64,000 nucleotides of DNA, taken from assembly GCA_009363175.1 (NCBI GenBank), contig CP045205.1:4526001-4590000 (forward strand), in the 5' to 3' direction. This DNA is from Citrobacter telavivensis. Its GTDB lineage: Bacteria > Pseudomonadota > Gammaproteobacteria > Enterobacterales > Enterobacteriaceae. Positions 8,785 through 16,864 of the stretch are shown one piece after another. Numbering within the stretch: the stretch's first letter is position 1; each line of letters begins with the position of its first letter. A program made the position numbers and the translations under genes. The notes under the pieces were generated by a model. The model saw nothing but the letters and a program-made list of their open reading frames with translations. It ran no database searches and was not told the origin of the DNA.

Positions 8785-9759
8785 ATGACAGACTTAATCC
8801 ATCGCCCTCGCCGTCTGCGCAAATCTGCAGCGCTGCGCGCCATGTTTGAAGAGACAACACTCAGCTTGAACGATCTGGTGTTGCCGATCTTTGTTGAAGA
8901 AGAACTCGACGACTACAAAGCAATTGAGGCCATGCCCGGCGTCATGCGCATCCCGGAGAAACACCTGGCGCGCGAGATCGAACGTATTGCCAACGCCGGC
9001 ATCCGCTCCATCATGACCTTTGGCATCTCTCACCATACTGATGACACCGGTAGCGACGCCTGGAAGGAAGACGGTCTGGTGGCGCGGATGTCGCGCATTT
9101 GCAAGCAGACCGTACCGGAAATGATCGTGATGTCAGATACCTGCTTCTGCGAATATACCTCCCACGGTCACTGCGGCGTGCTCTGCGAGCACGGCGTGGA
9201 TAACGATGCAACACTGGCAAACCTCGGTAAGCAAGCCGTTGTCGCAGCAGCAGCAGGCGCAGACTTCATCGCCCCTTCCGCCGCAATGGATGGACAGGTG
9301 CAGGCGATTCGTCAGGCGCTGGATGCGGCAGGCTTTACCGACACGGCCATCATGTCCTACTCCACCAAATTTGCCTCTTCGTTCTATGGTCCGTTCCGTG
9401 AAGCGGCAGGCACCGCGCTGAAAGGCGATCGCAAAACCTATCAGATGAACCCGATGAACCGTCGTGAAGCGATTCGTGAATCGCTGCTTGATGAAGCGCA
9501 GGGCGCGGACTGCCTGATGGTAAAACCGGCGGGTGCCTATCTGGACGTGCTGCGTGATATCCGCGAGCGCACGGAACTGCCGCTCGGCGCGTATCAGGTC
9601 AGCGGCGAGTACGCGATGATCAAATTTGCCGCCATGGCGGGCGCCATTGATGAAGAAAAAGTGGTTCTGGAAAGTTTAGGTGCCATCAAACGCGCTGGCG
9701 CGGATCTGATCTTCAGCTACTTCGCGCTGGATCTGGCAGAGAAGAAACTCCTGCGTTAA
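8785..9759 (+). CDS. hemB: Delta-aminolevulinate dehydratase (porphobilinogen synthase)
   Basis: HemB condenses two 5-aminolevulinate molecules to porphobilinogen in tetrapyrrole synthesis (cytosol, homo-octamer). The start is set at MTDLIHRPRRLRKS, as in E. coli, giving 324 residues. Visible signatures are zinc ligands C120, C122 and C130 in DTCFCEYTSHGHC, Schiff-base lysines K195 (YSTKFASS) and K247 (MVKPAGAYLD), and the allosteric magnesium-type C-terminal region. Identity to the E. coli enzyme is very high along its full length. It is a housekeeping gene and an excellent synteny anchor. Confidence 0.98.
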   Translation: MTDLIHRPRRLRKSAALRAMFEETTLSLNDLVLPIFVEEELDDYKAIEAMPGVMRIPEKHLAREIERIANAGIRSIMTFGISHHTDDTGSDAWKEDGLVARMSRICKQTVPEMIVMSDTCFCEYTSHGHCGVLCEHGVDNDATLANLGKQAVVAAAAGADFIAPSAAMDGQVQAIRQALDAAGFTDTAIMSYSTKFASSFYGPFREAAGTALKGDRKTYQMNPMNRREAIRESLLDEAQGADCLMVKPAGAYLDVLRDIRERTELPLGAYQVSGEYAMIKFAAMAGAIDEEKVVLESLGAIKRAGADLIFSYFALDLAEKKLLR

Positions 9760-9774
9760 TTTTTCCGTTACCTT

Positions 9775-9797
9775 GCCGGATGGTCTCGCCATCCGGC
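9775..9797. repeat. Short REP-like palindrome after hemB
   Basis: Nine-base arms gccggatgg / ccatccggc around a five-base loop, 15 bp past the hemB stop. There is no T tract, so it is a REP-type element rather than a classical terminator. Confidence 0.6.
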
Positions 9798-9880
9798 CCT
9801 TCCCCAAAACGTCACCCAAACGTCATACAAGCGACACTTGCCGCTTCTACTGTCAGCACAGAACAGAAGGAGATGCGGCT

Positions 9881-11581
9881 ATGTTTAGTCTCGATAACGT
9901 ACTCAACGACCTTTGGCCTGAGGCGAGGACCGCGCCCTGGCAAAAAAAGATGCTTCAGCGCGTATTGTATGAAAAAGAGTTCCAGCAGTTTGCCGCCCGC
10001 CACCGTCATCTGAAAGGCGTCGATATGGTGGAGCAGGTCCTGGAGCATCTGCAAATACGCTGTGAAATCCCCGAGCATCACATCGAAAACATCCCCGAAA
10101 ATGGCCCCCTGGTGATTATCGCCAACCACCCCACCGGCGCGCTGGACGGACTGGCGCTCATCTATGCCCTCTCCCGCGTGCGTCGTGATATCAAAGTGGT
10201 GACCAACCGACTGCTTTCTCATCTGGAACCCCTGCGCTCGCTGTTCATCCCGGTAGACAATATTCAGGGACGGACGCCGAAATCGTCGTTACAGCAAATG
10301 GATAGCCACCTGCAGGCTGGCGGCGCGCTGGTTTTCTTCCCGGCGGGTGAAGTCTCACGGCTGACGCTGCAAGGGATCGCCGAGCGCCGCTGGCATTCCG
10401 GGTTTATCCGCATGGCGGAAAAGTACCGGACGCCGCTGCTACCGGTGCATATCCAGGCTTACAACAGTCCGCTGTTCTATGCCTGCGGGCTGGTTTCTTC
10501 CAGCGCCACGCTGCTGCTGTTAATGCAGCAAATGTTTCGCCGTCGCGATAGCACGCTGCCCGTACGCATCGGTCAACAGATTGCCTGGACACAGTGGTCC
10601 GCGAGCAAAAGCAACGTTCGCGAACAGGCGGAAAAGTGTCGAAAGCATGTAATTGCGTTGGGCAAAGGCCGACCTGGCGTTTTTCGCACCGAATCGACGA
10701 TCGCCCCACCGGAAAACAGAGCCCGACTGAAACGCGAACTGGCACGAACGGAATGTCTGGGGCAAACCGCCGATGGCAAGCAGATTTACCTCTGGCAGCG
10801 CAACGGGCAGGAGGAAGCGACGATCCTGCGCGAGTTGGGGCGACTGCGTGAAATCGCTTTTCGCGCCGTTGGTGAGGGTAGCGGCAAACGCAGGGATATC
10901 GATCGCTACGATGATGACTATCTGCATCTGATCTTATGGGACGAGGAAGACCTTGAGATCGTCGGTGCTTACCGGTTCATTCCCTGTGCGCAGCAGCAGA
11001 AAAAGCAGGGGCTGGAGGGACTCTACAGCCACAGTCTGTTTGATTACGACGAGCGGATGTCGGACATCATGCAGTACGGTATTGAACTGGGACGCAGCTT
11101 TATTCAGCCGCGCTATTGGGGACGTCGCGGGCTGGATTATCTCTGGTCCGGAATCGGTGCCTGGCTGGCACGTAACCCGCAGTATCGTTACCTGTTCGGG
11201 CCGGTGTCTATCTCCGGGGGATTGCCGCCGGATGCGCGCGATCTGCTGGTGGCCTTCTATCGACTATGGTTCCCGCCGACGCATCCGCTGGCCGTTTCGC
11301 GCCAGCCGTATCCCGCTTCGCTGCCAGATGTGCTGGCACAGTTTGCGGGCAACGATTATCACGACGATCTGACGCGGCTGAAGTCGCTGCTGGGCAATCT
11401 CGGCTGCGGCATTCCACCGCTCTATAAACAATACTCAGAGCTCTGCGAACCCGGCGGCGTGCAGTTTATCGATTTCGGCAGCGATCCGGATTTTAACCAC
11501 TGTGTAGATGGTCTGGTGCTGGTGGATTTAACGTATCTGAAGGCTAACCGCTATCAGCGCTATATTGGTGAGCACCTGTGA
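9881..11581 (+). CDS. Fused PlsC-like and OlsB-like acyltransferase (OlsF-type)
   Basis: The start at 9881 is chosen because AAGGAGA precedes it and the earlier frame runs through a REP palindrome. The product is 566 residues. The N-terminal half is a lysophospholipid acyltransferase with the H83/D89 motif NHPTGALDG and FPAGEVSR at 153-160. From about residue 300 a GNAT-fold segment typical of ornithine N-acyltransferases and hemolysin-like proteins follows (IVGAYRF, ELGRSFI, GIGAWLARNPQYRYLFG). This order equals OlsF of Serratia, a bifunctional enzyme that makes ornithine lipids from ornithine and acyl-ACP. The assignment is by domain layout; a different amino-acid lipid is possible. It stands alone between hemB and the tau operon. 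Confidence 0.75.
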   Translation: MFSLDNVLNDLWPEARTAPWQKKMLQRVLYEKEFQQFAARHRHLKGVDMVEQVLEHLQIRCEIPEHHIENIPENGPLVIIANHPTGALDGLALIYALSRVRRDIKVVTNRLLSHLEPLRSLFIPVDNIQGRTPKSSLQQMDSHLQAGGALVFFPAGEVSRLTLQGIAERRWHSGFIRMAEKYRTPLLPVHIQAYNSPLFYACGLVSSSATLLLLMQQMFRRRDSTLPVRIGQQIAWTQWSASKSNVREQAEKCRKHVIALGKGRPGVFRTESTIAPPENRARLKRELARTECLGQTADGKQIYLWQRNGQEEATILRELGRLREIAFRAVGEGSGKRRDIDRYDDDYLHLILWDEEDLEIVGAYRFIPCAQQQKKQGLEGLYSHSLFDYDERMSDIMQYGIELGRSFIQPRYWGRRGLDYLWSGIGAWLARNPQYRYLFGPVSISGGLPPDARDLLVAFYRLWFPPTHPLAVSRQPYPASLPDVLAQFAGNDYHDDLTRLKSLLGNLGCGIPPLYKQYSELCEPGGVQFIDFGSDPDFNHCVDGLVLVDLTYLKANRYQRYIGEHL

Positions 11582-11586
11582 TTTTT

Positions 11587-11823
11587 GCCGGGTGGCGGCT
11601 TCGCCTTACCCGGCCTACAGTTCGTAAGTCTGATAAGCAAAGCACCATCAGGCAATCAGCCCTACCGTTTCACAGGCCTGATAAGCAAAGCGCCATCAGG
11701 CAATCAGCGCTACAATTTCGTAGGCCTGATAAGCAAAGCGCCATCAGGCAATCAACGCTACAATTTCACAGGCCTGATAAGCAAAGCGCCATCAGGCAAT
11801 CAGCCCGCGCGAAAATAAGGTTT
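11587..11823. repeat. REP element plus four 48-bp tandem repeats at the tauD 3' end
   Basis: A REP palindrome (gccgggt...acccggc, 11587-11616) is followed by four direct repeats with an exact 48-bp period; the motif gataagcaaag begins at 11632, 11680, 11728 and 11776. Each unit holds a gcctgataag / catcaggcaa REP-like half-palindrome. The copies differ at a few bases only. The fourth unit overlaps the end of tauD and supplies its TGA stop. Confidence 0.85.
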
Positions 11824-12651
11824 GTCCCCCAGGATCGTCGCCCGGTGCATGATGCGCCGCTGTGGCAGGTAATCCGCATTTGCATAATGCTGCGTCACGC
11901 GGTTATCCCAGATAGCCACGTCATTTGGCTGCCAGCGCCAGCGCACCTGAAACTCTGGTTTCGTAATATGCGCAAACAGGAAGCCGAGCAGCGCCTCACT
12001 TTCTTTTTCCGTCACATCGACAATGCGTGTGGTGAAACCTTCGTTGACAAACAGCGCCTGCTTACCACTCACCGGATGGGTTCGAACCACCGGATGCAAC
12101 AGCGGCGGATGCTTCGCCACCGCTTCACGCCAGCGCTGATGCTCCTCTTCTGTCTTACGGTACTTGTATTCCTGGAAGGATTTACGGAAGTCATGTTCCG
12201 CCCGCAGACCGCTCAACAGTTGGCGAAACGGTTCCGACAGCGCCTCATACGCCGCAATGCCGCTGGTCCATAACGTATCGCCGCCGGTTGACGGTAACGC
12301 CTTTGCCGCCAGGATCGCCCCGGCAGGCGGTGTCTCAATAAAGGTGACATCGGTGTGCCAGTTATCGTTATCCGGTGGATTATCGTTGTGCGTATCCAGC
12401 ACGATAATCTCCTCCACGCCTTCGGCATGGGGATAGACCGGATGAATGTGCAGATCGCCAAAGCGCTGAGCCAGCGCGCGCTGCTGCTGTGGCGTGATAG
12501 CCTGTTCGCGCAGGAACACCACCTGATGTCGCAGTACCGCATGGTAAAGCTGCTCAAACTGATTGTCGCTCAGCGGACGGGTCAAATCCGCCCCCGCGAT
12601 CTGCGCGCCGATGTACGGCCCCAGCGGGGTAATGCTCAGACGTTCACTCAT
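11800..12651 (-). CDS. tauD: Taurine / 2-oxoglutarate dioxygenase TauD
   Basis: TauD oxidises taurine to release sulfite and aminoacetaldehyde, using Fe(II), O2 and 2-oxoglutarate. The 283 residues equal the E. coli length. The iron-binding facial triad is visible as H99 and D101 (WHTDV) and H255 (TQHYA), with 2-oxoglutarate-binding R270 (MHRATI). It is the last gene of tauABCD; its start overlaps tauC by 4 bp (ATGA), indicating translational coupling. In E. coli the operon is induced during sulfate starvation by Cbl with CysB. The stop codon lies inside the tandem repeat array. Confidence 0.97.
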   Translation of the reverse strand: MSERLSITPLGPYIGAQIAGADLTRPLSDNQFEQLYHAVLRHQVVFLREQAITPQQQRALAQRFGDLHIHPVYPHAEGVEEIIVLDTHNDNPPDNDNWHTDVTFIETPPAGAILAAKALPSTGGDTLWTSGIAAYEALSEPFRQLLSGLRAEHDFRKSFQEYKYRKTEEEHQRWREAVAKHPPLLHPVVRTHPVSGKQALFVNEGFTTRIVDVTEKESEALLGFLFAHITKPEFQVRWRWQPNDVAIWDNRVTQHYANADYLPQRRIMHRATILGDKPYFRAG

Positions 12652-13475
12652 TGGACTTCTCCATGCCAGGGCGTCAGGCGGCGCTGAAGCGCGCGCAGAC
12701 CCAGTTCTAAAATAAAAGCGATAATCGCAATCACCGCGATCCCTGCCAGTACCACATCGGTCGCCAGAAACTCACCGGCCGACTGCACCATAAAGCCTAA
12801 CCCTCTCGTTGCCGCAATCAGCTCCGCCGCCACCAGCGTTGACCAGCCCACACCGAGTCCAATGCGTAATCCTGTGAGGATCTCCGGCAGCGCGCCCGGC
12901 AGGATAACCAGCCACAGCACCTGCGCCCGGCTCGCGCCCAGCGATCGGGCGGCGCGGATCCGCACCTGCTGGGCGCTCTTCACGCCGGCCAGCGCAGACA
13001 TCGCGACCGGGGCAAAAATTGCCAGGTAGATCAGCAGGATCTTGGACGTTTCACCAATCCCGAACCAGATCACCATCAACGGCAAATAGGCCAGCGGGGG
13101 TACCGGACGATAAAGCTCAATTATCGGATCGAGAATGCCGCGTAGCGTCGGGCTGAGCCCCATCGCAATCCCGACCGGAATGCCGAAAGCCACCGCGGCC
13201 AGCAGCGCCAGCACGATGCGGGTCAGACTGGCGGCCAAATGCTGCCACAGCGTGGCATCCATAAATCCTTGCGGTCCGGCGATGGTGATAAGCTTTTGCA
13301 GCACCTGGTCCGGCGGCGGCAAAAACAGGGGGCTTATCAGTTGCAGCGCCGCAACCGTCCACCACACCGCCAGAATCACCGTCAGCGTCGCAAGGCTCAG
13401 GGTTATCTGGCGCGAGAACGGCCAGCGCCACTTCAGCGGCCGTTGGCGCGGTTTGTCGTTGATCACCACACTCAT
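12648..13475 (-). CDS. tauC: Taurine ABC transporter permease TauC
   Basis: The 275-residue inner-membrane permease of the NitT/TauT class has about six hydrophobic helices and an EAA-type cytoplasmic loop (AARSLGASRAQVLWLVILP). It forms the channel with the TauB ATPase and the TauA binding protein. It overlaps tauD by 4 bp and tauB by 4 bp, a tightly coupled operon. Length and order match E. coli. The gene starts ATGAGTGTGGTG and appears intact. Confidence 0.97.
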   Translation of the reverse strand: MSVVINDKPRQRPLKWRWPFSRQITLSLATLTVILAVWWTVAALQLISPLFLPPPDQVLQKLITIAGPQGFMDATLWQHLAASLTRIVLALLAAVAFGIPVGIAMGLSPTLRGILDPIIELYRPVPPLAYLPLMVIWFGIGETSKILLIYLAIFAPVAMSALAGVKSAQQVRIRAARSLGASRAQVLWLVILPGALPEILTGLRIGLGVGWSTLVAAELIAATRGLGFMVQSAGEFLATDVVLAGIAVIAIIAFILELGLRALQRRLTPWHGEVQ

Positions 13476-14239
13476 GAGAAGGCCTCCCGTTGTTCAAAGA
13501 CACGGCTTAAGACGTATTCGCGGGTCGCGATAAACTGTGGATCGGACTTAATGCTGCGGCTCGCTTCACCTGCCACAAAACGGCGGGCAAAGGTCAGCGG
13601 CAAACGCTCCAGTACCCGGCCAGGTCCTGGGGACAGCAGCACGAGTTCGGTCGCCATAAACACCGCTTCTTCAATATCATGCGTAATCAGCAGCACCTGC
13701 TTGCCGGTCTCATGCCAGAGTTTCAGCAGCAGGGTTTGCATCTGTTCGCGGGTAAAGGCATCCAGCGCGCCAAAAGGTTCATCCAGTAACAACAGCTGCG
13801 GATTCGCCGCCAGCGCGCGGGCAATACCAACGCGCTGGCGCTGACCGCCGGAAAGCTGCCAGATAAAACGTTTTCCCGCCCCCTCCAGCCCCACTTTTTT
13901 CAACATTTCCTGCGCGATGCTGACACGCTGCGCTTTCCCGATGCCGGCCAGTTGCAAGCCCAACGCGACGTTATCCTGCACGTTGCGCCACGGCAGCAGC
14001 CCTTCATGCTGAAACACCACGCCGCGCTCCGCCCCCGGTCCGTCGACGCGTTTACCTGCCAGTTGAATACTGCCGTGCTGATACGGCACAAATCCGGCAA
14101 TCAGGTTCAATAGCGTCGTTTTGCCACATCCCGACGGCCCCAATACCACCAGCAGTTCACCGCTGTCGAGCGTCAGATTAATATCTTCCAGCGCCGGTTT
14201 ACCGCCGTAATCGGCATACAGATGAGAGAGTTGCAGCAT
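13472..14239 (-). CDS. tauB: Taurine ABC transporter ATPase TauB
   Basis: The 255-residue ATPase shows Walker A GPSGCGKTT, signature LSGGQRQRVGIARAL, Walker B LLLLDEPFGALD and the H-loop LLITHDIEEA. It energises taurine import through TauC. It sits 11 bp downstream of tauA and overlaps tauC by 4 bp. Family and context agree fully with E. coli TauB, and no degenerate motif was seen. Confidence 0.97.
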   Translation of the reverse strand: MLQLSHLYADYGGKPALEDINLTLDSGELLVVLGPSGCGKTTLLNLIAGFVPYQHGSIQLAGKRVDGPGAERGVVFQHEGLLPWRNVQDNVALGLQLAGIGKAQRVSIAQEMLKKVGLEGAGKRFIWQLSGGQRQRVGIARALAANPQLLLLDEPFGALDAFTREQMQTLLLKLWHETGKQVLLITHDIEEAVFMATELVLLSPGPGRVLERLPLTFARRFVAGEASRSIKSDPQFIATREYVLSRVFEQREAFS

Positions 14240-14250
14240 CAGCGCCTCCT

Positions 14251-15213
14251 TTATTGCACGAAGCGATCGGTGACGTACTGGCTGTAATCGCTTGCCACCG
14301 CAGGCACCTTGCCCTGCTCTTTCAGAAACTGCGCGGTGTCGATAATCGCTTTGTTCACCGGGCCGGTCAGTTCAGCCGTCTGCTGCTGAGGTGTGAGATA
14401 GGTATTACCTTTCACCAGCCCCGGCACATCGGCTTCCGGCACGCCGCTCAGGCGCGACAGCTTGCTGATGTTCTCCGGCTGTTTCAGCCATTCGTCGGGA
14501 TTCGCAATATAGGGCTGCTGCGCGTCGATGGCGCTTTTCGCGAAGGCTTTCACCACCTCCGGATGCTTCTCGGCAAAGTCTTTGCGCACCACCCACACAT
14601 CAAGGGTTGGAGCTCCCCACTCGCCAACTTTTTCCGAGTCGGTCAGCACCTTGCCGTCTTTTTCCAGAGCGTTAACAGCGGGAGCCCAGACATAAGCCCC
14701 GTCAATATCCCCGTGCTGCCAGGCGGCGATAATCGCCGGCGGCTGCAGGTTCACAATCTCCACCTGACCGGGTTTGATCCCCCAGTGTTTCAGTGCCGCC
14801 AACAGGCTGTAGTGGGTGGTGGAGATAAACGGCACGGCGATGCGTTTGCCGATCAGGTCCTCGGGTTTGCTGATACTTTTCTTCACCACCAGCGCTTCGG
14901 AGTTACCAAGTTTTGATGCCAGCAGGAAAACCTCGATCGGCACCTGCTGACTGGCGGCAACCGCCAGCGGACTGGAGCCGAGATTGCCGATCTGCACATC
15001 GCCGGAGGCCAGGGCGCGCACAATGCTCGCGCCGCTGTCGAATTTACGCCAGTCGACGGTAGCCCCGCTCTCTTTGGCGAAGGTGTTATCCGCCTGCGCC
15101 ACTTTCGCTGGCTCGGCGGAGGTTTGATACGCGACGGTGACGTTCACCGCCTGCGCCTGAAAGGTGATGAATGCCAGTGCGGCAAGAAGTGTATTACGCG
15201 ATGAACGTGCCAT
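14251..15213 (-). CDS. tauA: Taurine-binding periplasmic protein TauA
   Basis: The 320-residue substrate-binding protein has a Sec signal peptide (MARSSRNTLLAALAFITFQ, cleavage after AQA). It belongs to the NitT/TauT aliphatic sulfonate-binding family and delivers taurine to TauBC. As first gene of the operon it has GGGAGC 8 bp before the ATG. Upstream lie about 150 bp free of genes before a REP element. Length matches E. coli TauA. Confidence 0.96.
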   Translation of the reverse strand: MARSSRNTLLAALAFITFQAQAVNVTVAYQTSAEPAKVAQADNTFAKESGATVDWRKFDSGASIVRALASGDVQIGNLGSSPLAVAASQQVPIEVFLLASKLGNSEALVVKKSISKPEDLIGKRIAVPFISTTHYSLLAALKHWGIKPGQVEIVNLQPPAIIAAWQHGDIDGAYVWAPAVNALEKDGKVLTDSEKVGEWGAPTLDVWVVRKDFAEKHPEVVKAFAKSAIDAQQPYIANPDEWLKQPENISKLSRLSGVPEADVPGLVKGNTYLTPQQQTAELTGPVNKAIIDTAQFLKEQGKVPAVASDYSQYVTDRFVQ

Positions 15214-15360
15214 ATTGTCTGCTCCCTTGTCTTGTTATGGAGGCAGTATTTCGTTGCGGTCGGATTTGATAAAGGAATTAAAAATTCTTGCTAAGAACAA
15301 AGCGTTTTTAGAAAAAAAGCGGGAATGGTTAGCGATTTTGCGCATGTTGAGACAGATGTA
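15214..15360 (-). promoter_or_regulatory. tauA promoter region
   Basis: The AT-rich 147 bp upstream of tauA must contain the operon promoter. In E. coli this region binds Cbl and CysB, LysR-type activators with poorly conserved AT-rich sites. I could not place individual boxes with confidence. Confidence 0.4.
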
Positions 15361-15369
15361 GTGTCGTAG

Positions 15370-15395
15370 GCCGGATAAGCGTAGCGCCATCCGGC
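15370..15395. repeat. REP element
   Basis: Palindrome gccggat ... atccggc with the usual central asymmetry (aagcgtagcgcc), between the tauA promoter and the long palindromic element. Typical of enterobacterial REP sequences. Confidence 0.85.
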
Positions 15396-15470
15396 ATGGG
15401 CTGTTGACATGCGTCATGTCGTTTCTGGGAAGTGTTCCGTTCGTCTTATGTTTCTTACCGTGGGTCAGGT

Positions 15471-16110
15471 GTTTTCATGTCACTTCATCAAAGGGTTCCG
15501 TTCGCCCTACGAACCGTGATTCTCTGGACGTAAATTTCCCGCGAACGTGTTAAGGAGGCTCGTCGCCGCCTCCTTAACAATCCTGGCTCCCGGCAGGAAA
15601 ATTGTCGCTTCGCGATACCCTCCGCTTATTCCTTCAGGCTACCGGGCCGGGCACGACTCAGCATCCCTGCTTCGCGCGCCCTGAACCCGCATCCTTGCGG
15701 GTTCTCCCGGCCTTACGGAAACGCGTCGGCAATTTTCAGCCGGCCCCATCCACACCTGTCCCTCTCTGCGGTTTGCTTTTTTTACAGCGAAATGAATTTT
15801 CCTGAAAGGCAGAGAATCGAAGCGATGCCGTTGGTCCGGCGTGAAAATCGATGAGCCGTTGACGGCTGACCGGGTCCGCCCGCAGGGAAGCGGGCGGAGG
15901 GGACGGCCTGCAGGGATGCAGGCTCGGCACCGACCCGAAAGGCAGACGGCATAAGGCGAATGGACCACAACGTGGCGATTTTCCTCGCCGGGAGCCGGGA
16001 TTGTTAAGGGCGTGGCGGAGAACGCCCTTAACACGTTCGCGGGTGAGTGAGTTCCAAAGAAACAATGAACACAAGGCGAACGAAACCCTTTGATGAAGTG
16101 ACATGAAAAC
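15471..16110. repeat. Long palindromic repeat element, copy A
   Basis: A 640-bp stretch is bounded by 36-bp inverted ends (15471-15506 and 16075-16110, one mismatch). The two halves continue as imperfect reverse complements of each other for more than 100 bp. Each half contains its own strong hairpin: 15549-15559 pairs with 15568-15578, and 16003-16013 pairs with 16022-16032. Further stems include ccgcccgc/gcgggcgg and cctgca/tgcagg. A second copy lies at 24174-24765 in the same orientation. The right parts (15809-16046 and 24489-24726) differ at only about two bases, the left parts at roughly one in nine, and the centre is unrelated. No transposase is present. I do not recognise the family. 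Confidence 0.8.
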
Positions 16111-16234
16111 GCCTGCCCCCTGCGCCCCCAAATATTGCCATTTTGTTACATTCATTCCATAACTGTACCTGATTGATTGCCAGCGCAGCGGCGCCAGGCA
16201 TCATAGAGTCATTATCCGGCAAGAGAGCAAAATC

Positions 16235-16864
16235 ATGATACGTGTGGTGCTGGTGGACGACCATGTGGTGGTGCGTTCTGGCTTTGCGCAATTACTCAGT
16301 CTCGAAGAAGACCTCGACGTCGCAGGCCAGTTCAGCAGCGCAGCGGAAGCCTGGCCTGCTTTACTGCGCGACGACGTTAACGTTGCGGTGATGGATATCG
16401 CCATGCCGGACGAAAACGGTCTGAGCTTACTGAAACGCTTGCGGGCACAGAGGCCGCAGTTTCGCGCCATTATTCTCAGTATCTATGACACGCCGACCTT
16501 CGTGCAGAGCGCGCTGGATGCGGGTGCCAGCGGCTATCTGACCAAACGCTGCGGGCCGGAAGAGTTAGTGCAGGCCGTTCGTTCCGTTGGCCTGGGCGGG
16601 CATTATCTCTGCGCCGATGCGCTGCGGGCGTTGCGCGGCGGCGAGCCATCATCACCCGTGCTGGCGGAACTGACCCCGCGCGAACGGGAAGTGTTTGATT
16701 TACTGATCAAAGGCGACAGCGTTAAGGAAATCGCCTTTAAACTCGATCTCAGCCATAAAACGGTGCATGTCCATCGTGCCAACGTGCTGGGCAAACTGAA
16801 CTGCCACAGCACCATTGAGCTGGTCCATTTCGCCCTCGACCACCAACTGCTGGCGGGACATTGA
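16235..16864 (+). CDS. UhpA-like NarL/FixJ response regulator
   Basis: The 209-residue protein has a receiver domain with acidic pair D8-D9, phosphoacceptor D54 (VMDIAMPDENG) and conserved Lys in YLTKRC. A LuxR-type helix-turn-helix lies at about 145-200 (LTPREREVFDLL ... SHKTVHVHRANVLGKL). It resembles UhpA, the activator of hexose-phosphate uptake, over its whole length. It is the first gene of a six-gene plus-strand cluster and its TGA overlaps the ATG of the kinase gene. The likely role is to activate the downstream transport genes in response to an external sugar phosphate. It is not the canonical uhpA locus, since the final transporter is of ABC type. Confidence 0.88.
   Translation: MIRVVLVDDHVVVRSGFAQLLSLEEDLDVAGQFSSAAEAWPALLRDDVNVAVMDIAMPDENGLSLLKRLRAQRPQFRAIILSIYDTPTFVQSALDAGASGYLTKRCGPEELVQAVRSVGLGGHYLCADALRALRGGEPSSPVLAELTPREREVFDLLIKGDSVKEIAFKLDLSHKTVHVHRANVLGKLNCHSTIELVHFALDHQLLAGH

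Noticed and set aside
11587..11823. CRISPR array at the 48-bp repeats
   Set aside because: Units are almost identical along the whole period, with no unique spacers, and contain REP motifs; no cas genes nearby.
11578..12273. A 231-codon frame and a 77-codon frame with repeated peptide units across the tandem array
   Set aside because: They translate the 48-bp non-coding repeats (48 is divisible by 3, so the frame stays open) and the antisense of tauD.
15602..16155. Several open frames on both strands within palindromic element copy A (67, 131 and 139 codons)
   Set aside because: Corresponding frames exist in copy B only because the DNA is nearly identical; they lack ribosome sites, run through hairpin stems, and diverge to unrelated ends where the centre differs. 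Structure explains the conservation better than coding.
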